Assembly: GCF_009184635.1 (NCBI RefSeq)
Contig: NZ_WELI01000012.1
Coordinates: 1-64,000 of the forward strand
From: Rudanella paleaurantiibacter
GTDB lineage: Bacteria > Bacteroidota > Bacteroidia > Cytophagales > Spirosomataceae
Direction of reading: 5' to 3'
DNA length: 64,000 nt
In this document: positions 57,084-64,000 of the stretch, piece after piece
Position numbering within the stretch: position 1 is the stretch's first letter
Layout of the letters: each line of letters opens with the position of its first letter
Position numbers and translations under genes: made by a program
Notes under the pieces: model-generated
Databases searched by the model: none
Seen by the model: only the letters and a program-made list of their open reading frames with translations
Told to the model about the DNA's origin: nothing

Positions 57084-59582
57084 ATGTTTAGGACTTTACC
57101 TGTTCGGGTCATTTTTCTTTGTATTTGTGTCAGTGTAACGGCATTTCGTCTGGTCGACGAAGCCTTTGTGAACACCCTAATCGAAAAGCTGAAGGCGTAC
57201 AACGGGCAGTACCCGCGCGAAAAAGTGTATCTGCAAACCGACCGCGACGTGTATGTGCCCGGCGAGACTATCTGGCTCAAGGGGTATTTGTTCGACGGGA
57301 TTCTGCACAATGTCGACTCGGTGAGCCGGGTGCTGTACGTCGACCTGATTGATGCCCGGAAAAGCGAAGTAGTGCAACAGATCAAGCTGAAGGCAACGCA
57401 GGGGCAGGCTCCCGGCCAACTGGCCCTGCCCGATTCGCTCCCGACCGGAACGTACCTCCTGCACGCCTACACGAGCTGGATGCGCAATTTTCCGGAAGCG
57501 TATTATTTCTCCAAAACGCTGACCCTGATCCGGTCAGATAACAAGCCGACGGCCAACGCGACTCCCCCCAATCTTAAGCCTGATGTGCAGTTTTTGCCCG
57601 AAGGCGGCAATCTGGTATTGGGTCTGTCGGGGCGGGTGGCTTTCAAGGCGGTCAGCACAACGGGCAAAGGGCTCGATGTGGAGGGCTTCGTGCTCAATAC
57701 CGCTAAGGATACCGTAATGGGGTTTTCGAGCCTGCACCGGGGCATGGGCAATTTCGCGCTGCAGCCCGAGCCTAATCAGACCTACACGGCCTTTGTACGG
57801 CTCACCGGCGATCCGGCCAAAACCTACTACCCGTACCCGCTGCCCGCGGTACAACCCGTTGGGTTTGTGATGACTGTTGATAACCTCAGCAACCCCAACG
57901 TAGTGAAGGTGTTTGTGCAGCACAACAAACCGGCCCCCGCCGATGCGGCTGCCGGGCGCATTACGCTCGTGGCCCAGACCCGGGGCGTGGTGGTTCATGC
58001 CGCTGAGGGGCCGTTGAGCCGAAAGTCGCTCCTGATTCAGATTCCGCGCGATAAACTGCCCGACGGGATTACGCAACTTACCTTGTTCGATGAGAAAAAT
58101 ACGCCTGTAAGCGAGCGGCTTATTTTCATTGACCGGCGCGACCGGCTGCGGGTGGCACTCACCCCCGCCAAAGCCACCGTGCGTCCCCGCGAGGCCATTG
58201 AAGTCGACGTAACCGTGACCGACCCCGAGGGCAAGCCCGCCCAGGCCACCCTCTCGCTGGCCGCTACCGACCTCAACATGGCTCCCACAATGGCCAGCCA
58301 CCCGGCCTCTATTGTGTCGCACCTGCTGCTCACCTCCGATCTGGTGGGAACGGTGGAAGAGCCGGGCCTGTACACCGACGACGCCAACTCCGACCGGGCT
58401 ATGCAGGCCGATCAACTCATGATGACGCAGGGCTGGCGTCGGTTTACCTGGACCGATGTGCTGGCGGGCACGATTCCTCCCATTCGCTATCCGCTCGAAG
58501 AAGGGATTACGCTGACGGGGCAGATCAGCCGTGCCAACAGCAAACCCGCCGAAAAGGCAAACCTGATGTTTATGCTCGCCAAAAAAGACAGTACCCGCGA
58601 GGTGCTGATGGGGCAGGCCGACGAGAAGGGGCGTTTCGTAACGGGCGACCTTGATCTGTACGACTCTACCGGTGTGTTTATTCAGGCTCTGGGCGAACGA
58701 GGCAATAACCGGGGGTATCTGATTACGCTCGATCAGGTGCTTAAACCTACGGTACGGGTCACCAGGGTGCCCTACAACCCGTTTTTGCTCGGCCCTGAAG
58801 CCATTGAGGAGTTTCTGAAACGAACCAATGAGTATCTGGAGATTGAGCGGCAGATTCGGCGCAACAAGGAGGTGCTGCTCGAAGCCGTAACTGTAAAGGC
58901 CAAACGCGAGAAACCTGATTCGCGCCGGATGCTGTACTCAACCCCCGACCGCACGGTGAAATTCGACGATATGAACCGGAGCGGGGCTCTGACGTTTCTG
59001 GACGTGGTGCGGAGCCGGGTGCCCGGCGTGCAGGTGACGGGTTCGGGGTTCGATGCCCGCGTGCAGATTCGGGGGGCGGTAAACATGGGCGGCCCCATTG
59101 AACCCGCATTTTTCTTAGACGGTATGCCAATCAGCAAAGATGCGGTGATTAATATTCCGGTTTCAGACATCGAAGCGGTCGATGTGTTGACGGGCGGAGG
59201 GGCCACCATTATGGCGGGCTCCAACGGGGCCGGTGGGGTTATCAACGTACTGACCCGGCGGGGCTCACCCGATTATGACTACAGCCAAACACCAACCCCC
59301 GGCACGCTTGCTACCCGCCTGATGGGCTACACCCCCGTGCGGGAGTTTTACGCCCCCCGGTATGATAAAGCGGCCGGGCCGCGATCGGCCGTTGATGGCC
59401 CGGCACGTCCTGATTTCCGGGCGACGCTGCACTGGGCCCCAATGGTAAAGACCGGCCCCGATGGGAAAGTGCGCGTGACTTTCTATGCCTCCGATGCTAA
59501 AACGAAGCTCCGGCTCGTAGCCGAAGGCACTACGTTGAGTGGCAAAGTCGGGACGAGTAAAGCGGAAGTAGGGGTTGAGTAA
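57084..59582 (+). CDS. MG2-domain protein with TonB plug domain and no barrel
   Basis: 832 residues with a signal peptide. The first part (about 35-380) looks like macroglobulin-type domains (YPREKVYLQTDRDVYVPGETIWLKGYLFDG is the MG2 signature). A middle beta-rich part follows to about 610. Then comes a plug-like domain (about 625-745) with FLDVVRSRVPGVQVTGSGFDARVQIRG...FFLDGMPISK and VDVLTGGGATIMAGSNGAGGVINVLTRRG. No barrel follows; the C-terminus is a further beta domain (TLHWAPMVKTGPDGKVRVTFYASD). Such hybrids are common in Bacteroidota, and their function is unproven. Confidence 0.9.
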   Translation: MFRTLPVRVIFLCICVSVTAFRLVDEAFVNTLIEKLKAYNGQYPREKVYLQTDRDVYVPGETIWLKGYLFDGILHNVDSVSRVLYVDLIDARKSEVVQQIKLKATQGQAPGQLALPDSLPTGTYLLHAYTSWMRNFPEAYYFSKTLTLIRSDNKPTANATPPNLKPDVQFLPEGGNLVLGLSGRVAFKAVSTTGKGLDVEGFVLNTAKDTVMGFSSLHRGMGNFALQPEPNQTYTAFVRLTGDPAKTYYPYPLPAVQPVGFVMTVDNLSNPNVVKVFVQHNKPAPADAAAGRITLVAQTRGVVVHAAEGPLSRKSLLIQIPRDKLPDGITQLTLFDEKNTPVSERLIFIDRRDRLRVALTPAKATVRPREAIEVDVTVTDPEGKPAQATLSLAATDLNMAPTMASHPASIVSHLLLTSDLVGTVEEPGLYTDDANSDRAMQADQLMMTQGWRRFTWTDVLAGTIPPIRYPLEEGITLTGQISRANSKPAEKANLMFMLAKKDSTREVLMGQADEKGRFVTGDLDLYDSTGVFIQALGERGNNRGYLITLDQVLKPTVRVTRVPYNPFLLGPEAIEEFLKRTNEYLEIERQIRRNKEVLLEAVTVKAKREKPDSRRMLYSTPDRTVKFDDMNRSGALTFLDVVRSRVPGVQVTGSGFDARVQIRGAVNMGGPIEPAFFLDGMPISKDAVINIPVSDIEAVDVLTGGGATIMAGSNGAGGVINVLTRRGSPDYDYSQTPTPGTLATRLMGYTPVREFYAPRYDKAAGPRSAVDGPARPDFRATLHWAPMVKTGPDGKVRVTFYASDAKTKLRLVAEGTTLSGKVGTSKAEVGVE

Positions 59583-59683
59583 GAAGAAGTATCGGGAGGG
59601 CATATCTTTTTTGCCCCCCGTTAAACCTTTCGGGGCAAGCCTTATCCAACCGGCAGATTTGACCAGTAAACAACAAATCCGCC

Positions 59684-60211
59684 ATGAACTACACACGCTT
59701 ATTTTCGGTACTTGCTTTCGGTCTGATTACGCTCACGACCGTTTCGGCCCAAACCCCCACTGACGCCCCCGCGCAGTCGTATCACCGCAACCCCAATTCG
59801 TACGGACAACCCCCGTATGGCCGACCCGATTACCGGGATCGTGACCGCGATTATGGTTATGACCGGGGCTACTACGGCGACGATTGGCGTCGGCGGAACT
59901 GGGATGGATACGGCCCCGATGAATACCGCTTCGATCACGAGTTCTGGCGCGGACATTGGCGCGATGAACTGGACCTGAGCCGGGCCCAACGGCGCGAAAT
60001 GGAACGCATCGACGCCTATTACGACCGCTTTCGGGTTAGCCCGCGCGACCCTCGTTTCCGGCAGATGCAGCGGCAGAAATTCGGCGATATGCTGAGTGTG
60101 ATGACGCCCCGTCAGCGGGCTATTGTGCTCAACCGGGTGCAACCCTACCGGGATCAGTACGGCAACCGGGGCAACGGCCCGTATCGTCGGCCGGGGTATC
60201 CGGGCTATTGA
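59684..60211 (+). CDS. Exported Tyr/Arg/Asp-rich protein
   Basis: 175 residues. The signal peptide ends TTVSAQ. Residues 25-75 are a low-complexity run of Tyr, Arg, Asp, Gly and Pro (PDYRDRDRDYGYDRGYYGDD). A helical LTxxQ/Spy-like segment (about 90-150, DLSRAQRREMERIDAYYDRF...MLSVMTPRQRAIVLNRVQPY) follows, with a second aromatic-rich tail. The helical part suggests a periplasmic stress sensor or chaperone (inference). A strong terminator lies downstream. Confidence 0.82.
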   Translation: MNYTRLFSVLAFGLITLTTVSAQTPTDAPAQSYHRNPNSYGQPPYGRPDYRDRDRDYGYDRGYYGDDWRRRNWDGYGPDEYRFDHEFWRGHWRDELDLSRAQRREMERIDAYYDRFRVSPRDPRFRQMQRQKFGDMLSVMTPRQRAIVLNRVQPYRDQYGNRGNGPYRRPGYPGY

Positions 60212-60258
60212 AAATAACCGCTACGGCGGTTTGCGTGCCCAATCTCACCAATCATGAC

Positions 60259-60290
60259 AAGGGCCACTGCATGGAGCAGTGGCCCTTTTG
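60259..60290. terminator. Bidirectional terminator
   Basis: A perfect 12-bp stem (60259-60270 with 60276-60287) with an ATGGA loop is followed by TTTT on the plus strand. It lies between converging genes, 11 bp from the end of the DUF5916 gene. Confidence 0.85.
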
Positions 60291-60300
60291 TGTTTGTGGT

Positions 60301-62574
60301 TCAAAACTGCTTTAGATAGCTCAGTTTGGCAATTACGTGCTGTTCGTTCTGGCGCGTGATGCCGTCCTGCACCCGCCGGTTGAATACCACGTACAGAAAC
60401 GACAACGGCCGGTACTCCCACGATAACCGGATGTTGTACGTGTCGCGGGCCCCCAGGCGCTGCCGGTTGGTGATGTTTTGCTGATAAAACCCAATCAGTT
60501 GCAGCCGCGGATTCAAAGCCAGCCGCCCTTCTATCGAGTATAGGTCGACCACCGTGTTGGACAGGCTTTCGCCGACTTCATGGAACCGGTTGCCCACCCA
60601 GCGGCCCGCCAGCGACAGGTTGGGAAGCGGAGCGTACCGCACGGCCAGATCGAACGTACCCAGCCGACCGTTGTAATAGCGGCCCAGCTCGTAGTTGGTC
60701 GATACCGACAGTTTGCGCGAGGCATCGCTGCCGAGGTACATCTGGTAGCGGGTGTAATTGTACACGCCCGGCCCAATCCGCACGCCAAGAGGGACAAATT
60801 CTTCCGTCAGGTTTTGGTGGGTAGGGGTAATCACCACCCCAAAAAAGCCTCCACGCTGGAAATTAAACCAGACCGGATTGATCACAAACTGACGTTCGGT
60901 GAGCCGCCCGGTTGAGGCCTGATGGTAAAACTCGGCCCAGATACCCGGCTCAAACGCCCGAATGAGCCGCCGGGCGGGCAGGTACTTGCCCCGGTAATAC
61001 CAGAATACCCCCGGTGTAGTGGCAATTACATCGCTGCGCGAAACAAACCCCACGCCCGGATTAAAGTGTTTGGTGACCACCGACTGAGTCCACCAGAATT
61101 TGACCTGATTGGTGGTGTAGTAATACTGCGCGTAGGCCGCCATACCCCGGTCGCGCCCGTCGGTGGAGGCCGACTGCATCACCATCGTACTGAGCGAGTG
61201 TGATTCGTTGATTCGAAAAAATCCATCGAATGCGCCCACCAGATTCGTCACTCCGGGGCGGGTCGAGTCGGGGCTTAGGGTCAGTTCGTTTTGTTGCTTC
61301 ACGGTCATCAGGCCGCCCAACCGGCTTTGCTTGCCAATATTCTGCGAATACCGGCCCACGGCAAAGGTCGTGGTGGGGCTTTGGTCGGTGCCGCGCTGCC
61401 GCATGAGCAGCCCCCCGTAGTTGCGTTTGAGCGAGCGGTACACGAGCCGGGCTCCGGCATCAATCGGAATGGGGTTGCCCGCGTCGTCGAGACCAATCCG
61501 GCGGCTGAAAAAGGGCTGAATCCGCATAGCCCCGCCCGAGAGGTCGTCGCCGGGACCTACACCCGTGCCGAACAGGCTGGCGTTTTCAAGAAAGAACTGC
61601 CGCCGTTCGGGGAAAAATACCGAAAACCGGGTCACGTTGTTTACCTGCCGGTCGGCGTCGGCCTGGGCAAAGTCGGTGTTTGCGGTCAGGTCGAGAACAG
61701 TATTGGGGTTGATAGCCCACTTGATTTCGCCCCCCAGCTTCACGGTCTCGTCGTGTAACGTGCGGCTTTGACCCGAGCCCGCTTCGGTGCTGCGGTACCG
61801 GTCAAACGAGGTGAGCAAATACGGTTGTACCCGAATGTTGGTGGCGGGTGGGGGCGGGGTAAGCCCCGCTACCTGCCCGGCATAGTCCATACGCAGGCCC
61901 GAAAAAGCCCGCGGGTACCGCGACCAGCCCGATTGCTCGTTGGTCATGCGTCGGTTCCGAAAAAAGTTGATGCCCCACGTCTGGGTCGAGTCGGCAGATT
62001 TGGGGTAGCGGAGGGTTTGCCACGGAATGGCAAATTCGGCGGTCCAGCCCGAGTCGGTGCGCATGGTTCGCACGCGCCACAGCCCATCCCAGTCGGTATC
62101 GTACAGCAAATCGTCGAACGAAAGCAGGTCACGTTGCGTGCCGTAGGGGTTGGTAGCGAGCATCATAGCGTTGCGCCGGTCGTTGAACCCGTCGATGGCG
62201 ATAGCAAAAAAGTCGTGCGCCCGGTGGTTAAAGTCGCGCCGGAAATCGGTGGCCCGGATACCGCGTCTGCCCGATGAGTCACGGCAAAAAGCCCCCACGT
62301 ACAGGTATTGCGCGTTGAACAGCACCCGTACCTCGGTATCATGCGTAGCCCGGTTGCCTTGTACCGGCTCTACCATCACAAAGTTGTTGGCGCGGGCGGC
62401 TCGTTGCCAGGCAGCATCGTCGAGCCGCCCATCGACCCGGATCGGTGCCGAAGTCGGGGTAGCTTTCAGAAGCCGCCGAACCGAGTCGGGGGCGAAAATC
62501 TGGGCGTCGGTTTGGGCCAGCGTTGGGGCCGTAAAAAACAGAATAAGAAGTACGTAGAGGTAGCGGTGAGCCAT
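60301..62574 (-). CDS. DUF5916 outer-membrane protein with CBM9-like domain
   Basis: 757 residues from the ATG at 62574 (MAHRYLYVLLILFFTAPTLAQ, signal peptide). A longer frame upstream runs into the divergent gene's 5' end and is rejected. Residues about 40-230 form a carbohydrate-binding CBM9-like domain (IRVDGRLDDAAWQRAARANNFVMVEPVQGNRATHDTEVRVLFNAQYLYVG). The rest is a DUF5916 beta barrel (RFSVFFPERRQFFLENASLFGTG and FFSRRIGLDDAGN) ending in an aromatic residue after KLSYLKQF. DUF5916 proteins are predicted outer-membrane proteins of unknown role. Confidence 0.92.
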   Translation of the reverse strand: MAHRYLYVLLILFFTAPTLAQTDAQIFAPDSVRRLLKATPTSAPIRVDGRLDDAAWQRAARANNFVMVEPVQGNRATHDTEVRVLFNAQYLYVGAFCRDSSGRRGIRATDFRRDFNHRAHDFFAIAIDGFNDRRNAMMLATNPYGTQRDLLSFDDLLYDTDWDGLWRVRTMRTDSGWTAEFAIPWQTLRYPKSADSTQTWGINFFRNRRMTNEQSGWSRYPRAFSGLRMDYAGQVAGLTPPPPATNIRVQPYLLTSFDRYRSTEAGSGQSRTLHDETVKLGGEIKWAINPNTVLDLTANTDFAQADADRQVNNVTRFSVFFPERRQFFLENASLFGTGVGPGDDLSGGAMRIQPFFSRRIGLDDAGNPIPIDAGARLVYRSLKRNYGGLLMRQRGTDQSPTTTFAVGRYSQNIGKQSRLGGLMTVKQQNELTLSPDSTRPGVTNLVGAFDGFFRINESHSLSTMVMQSASTDGRDRGMAAYAQYYYTTNQVKFWWTQSVVTKHFNPGVGFVSRSDVIATTPGVFWYYRGKYLPARRLIRAFEPGIWAEFYHQASTGRLTERQFVINPVWFNFQRGGFFGVVITPTHQNLTEEFVPLGVRIGPGVYNYTRYQMYLGSDASRKLSVSTNYELGRYYNGRLGTFDLAVRYAPLPNLSLAGRWVGNRFHEVGESLSNTVVDLYSIEGRLALNPRLQLIGFYQQNITNRQRLGARDTYNIRLSWEYRPLSFLYVVFNRRVQDGITRQNEQHVIAKLSYLKQF

Positions 62575-62594
62575 ACGGTTTGCAAAGCGAGCCG

Positions 62595-62602
62595 CAAAAA
62601 TA
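62595..62602 (-). promoter_or_regulatory. Candidate -7 element of the DUF5916 gene
   Basis: The minus strand reads TATTTTTG, an exact TAnnTTTG match, giving a start near 62588, 14 bases before the ATG at 62574. This supports that start choice. The -33 region is poor. Confidence 0.45.
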
Positions 62603-62634
62603 AGTAACGAAAAAGTGTCGCTTCTACACCCCTG

Positions 62635-62664
62635 TCTGTTTCCTGCATGAATTGTGTAAACTTG
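62635..62664 (+). promoter_or_regulatory. Candidate promoter of the SMP-30 gene
   Basis: TCTG (62635-62638), 18 bp, TAAACTTG (62657-62664); each box is one base from consensus. The start would be near 62671, 13 bases before the ATG. Confidence 0.4.
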
Positions 62665-62683
62665 TGCATGAAATGTTACTACC

Positions 62684-63700
62684 ATGAAAACATCGCTTAG
62701 TATAGCCCTGTTGCTGGGCGTTCTGATTACGGGGCAGGCCCAGCCGTTGCCCACTATTGGTAAAGTGGTTCGGTTAGACCCCCGCCTGGATAAACTCGTG
62801 CCCAAAGACGCGCAGATCGACGTACTCGCGAGTGGGTTTACCTGGGCCGAAGGGCCGATTTGGGTGAAACAGGGCAATTATTTGCTATTTTCCGATGTAC
62901 CCCAGAATACCGTGTTTAAGTGGTCGGAGAAAGACGGTTTATCGACGTTCCTGAAACCGTCGGGTTATACCGGCACCGGCGTGTATAGCGACGAACCGGG
63001 CTCCAACGGGCTAACCCTCGACGCGCAGGGGCGGCTCGTGCTCTGCGAACACGGCGACCGGCGGGTGTCGGTGATGCCGCTGAGCGGGGGCGGTAAACGC
63101 ACCGTAGCTGACCACTACGAGGGCAAGCGATTCAACGCCCCCAACGATGTAGTGGTGCATAGCAATGGTAGCTACTACTTCACCGACCCGCCTTATGGTT
63201 TGGCCGGTAAAGAAAAAGACCCCACCCGCGAAACGCCCCTGTTTGGCGTGTACCGGGCTACCTTGGCCGAAGGGGGTAAGCCCGGCCGGGTGTCGTTACT
63301 AATCGACGACCTGACCCGCCCCAACGGGATCACGTTCTCGCCCGACGAGAAAACCCTGTACATTGCCCAGTCGGACCCTAACCGGCCTGTTATTATGGCG
63401 TATCCCATGCAACCCGATGGCTCAGTTGGGAAAGGGCGGGTGTTTTTCGATGCCTCGGCGTTGTTGAAACAAAACCTGCCCGGCCTGCCCGACGGCCTCA
63501 AAACCGACCGCGACGGCAACGTGTGGAGCACAGGGCCCGGTGGGGTGCTCGTGATTGCCCCCGACGGTACGTTGCTGGGCCGAATTGATACAGGACAGGC
63601 TACCGCCAACTGTGGTTGGGGTGATGCCGATGGGCGTACGCTCTACATCACCGCCGACGGGTATCTGTGCCGGATCAGAACCACGGCACGGGGGTGGTGA
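62684..63700 (+). CDS. Secreted SMP-30/gluconolactonase family protein
   Basis: 338 residues with a signal peptide (LSIALLLGVLITGQAQ). Six-bladed propeller motifs include the metal-binding Glu in GFTWAEGPIWV, Asn in FNAPNDVVVHSNG, Asn in RPNGITFSPDEKTLYI, and Asp in LPDGLKTDRDGNVW. Members hydrolyse sugar lactones such as gluconolactone. Its export suggests periplasmic lactone hydrolysis. Monocistronic, with its own promoter. Confidence 0.94.
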   Translation: MKTSLSIALLLGVLITGQAQPLPTIGKVVRLDPRLDKLVPKDAQIDVLASGFTWAEGPIWVKQGNYLLFSDVPQNTVFKWSEKDGLSTFLKPSGYTGTGVYSDEPGSNGLTLDAQGRLVLCEHGDRRVSVMPLSGGGKRTVADHYEGKRFNAPNDVVVHSNGSYYFTDPPYGLAGKEKDPTRETPLFGVYRATLAEGGKPGRVSLLIDDLTRPNGITFSPDEKTLYIAQSDPNRPVIMAYPMQPDGSVGKGRVFFDASALLKQNLPGLPDGLKTDRDGNVWSTGPGGVLVIAPDGTLLGRIDTGQATANCGWGDADGRTLYITADGYLCRIRTTARGW

Positions 63701-63758
63701 TAAAGAGAAGGGAGGAGAGGAGGAAAGTGGGAAACTGCGTATTATTCATTCCGTACTC

Positions 63759-63789
63759 TTCCTTATCCATATCTTATGCTCTAACTTTG
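63759..63789 (+). promoter_or_regulatory. Candidate promoter of the PBP2 gene
   Basis: TAACTTTG at 63782-63789 matches TAnnTTTG exactly. The -33 position holds TTCC (63759-63762). Transcription would start near 63796, 39 bases before the ATG. Just upstream, 63701-63740 is purine-rich and resembles the other heptad regions. Confidence 0.45.
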
Positions 63790-63834
63790 TAGTGGGTTTG
63801 AATTGCGTAGTTTGGATTTCCGGAATTTTGTCTC

Positions 63835-64000
63835 ATGTTAGAGAATCGTAAGTATATCATCATCGGCGCTTTCTGCCTCGTCGGGCTGATATATCTGTCC
63901 CGCTTGTTTTATCTCCAGATTTTAGACGACAGTTACTCGCTCGAATCGTCGAACAACTCCATCAAACGGGTCATTGAAATTCCGTACCGGGGTCAGGTTT
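63835..64000 (+). CDS. mrdA: Penicillin-binding protein 2, 5' end (partial)
   Basis: The ATG at 63835 opens a frame that runs off the window. It gives MLENRKYIIIGAFCLVGLIY followed by SRLFYLQILDDSYSLESSNN and IEIPYRGQV. The single N-terminal helix, then L-Q-I-x-x-x-x-Y and the arginine-containing PYRG motif (usually PxRGxIYDR), is the standard start of class B PBP2, the elongation transpeptidase. Only 55 codons are visible. Confidence 0.85.
   Translation, partial: MLENRKYIIIGAFCLVGLIYLSRLFYLQILDDSYSLESSNNSIKRVIEIPYRGQV

Noticed and set aside
62575-62877. A 101-residue extension of the DUF5916 protein
   Set aside because: It would run through the divergent promoter region and into the SMP-30 gene; the signal peptide begins at 62574.
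1-64000. tRNA or rRNA genes
   Set aside because: No cloverleaf or rRNA-like conserved segment was recognised by reading; a covariance-model search would be needed to exclude small RNAs.

Overview
The window is chromosomal DNA of a Bacteroidota bacterium, most likely order Cytophagales and close to Spirosoma. This rests on several observations. There is a SusC/SusD pair and further TonB-linked outer-membrane proteins. Families typical of this phylum are present: Reg_prop/Y_Y_Y LytS kinase with LytTR regulator, DUF4136, DUF5916, a long C-terminally extended LysS, and a type IX secretion-like tail. Promoters look like TTTG-N19-TAnnTTTG, Shine-Dalgarno sequences are mostly absent, and the DNA is moderately GC-rich. 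No rRNA, tRNA or CRISPR array was seen. The left edge cuts an IS5-like transposase and the right edge cuts a PBP2 (mrdA) gene.

Layout. 0-3.1 kb: IS remnant, M48 protease, YbjQ protein, ABC permease. 3.1-12 kb: a graspetide (microviridin/marinostatin-type RiPP) locus. A 61-residue precursor and two ATP-grasp ligases run rightward. A peptidase-containing ABC exporter, a LytS-type sensor kinase, a LytTR regulator and a 39-residue membrane peptide run leftward from the same intergenic region. 12-17.7 kb: PGDH-like dehydrogenase, a PdxA with a 250-residue disordered extension, YicC, homoserine kinase and a lipoprotein. 17.7-28.5 kb: an RsbQ-like hydrolase overlapping a PAS kinase, class A beta-lactamase fold protein, RNase H, a six-PAS kinase, envelope lipoproteins, M23 endopeptidase and DUF2231. 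28.5-34 kb: lysS, a DUF1016 nuclease gene bounded by 40-bp direct repeats, a coiled-coil protein, and an SPFH plus ribbon-helix-helix pair. 34-45.3 kb: M28 peptidase, SusC/SusD, a second TonB receptor, then a toxin-antitoxin pair bounded by a duplicated receptor-gene tail, then a Uma2 nuclease. 45.3-64 kb: a 1245-residue Ig-repeat secreted protein, DoxX, an ECF sigma pair, CoaX, esterase, a kinase-fold protein, VCBS lipoprotein, MG2/plug protein, DUF5916 protein, SMP-30 and PBP2.

How it works together. The most coherent system is the graspetide locus. The core TMKYPSDLDE should be cross-linked by two ATP-grasp enzymes into a tricyclic serine-protease inhibitor, and exported through the adjacent C39 ABC protein. 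The two-component pair sits just downstream of the exporter, so peptide and sensing are probably linked.

Two small accessory cassettes (DUF1016 nuclease; PIN toxin-antitoxin) sit between direct repeats that copy the host-gene end or promoter next to them. This suggests a common route of insertion. Several intergenic regions hold palindromes whose arms are tandem 7-, 8- or 19-bp words; one of these is flanked by an 11-bp direct repeat.
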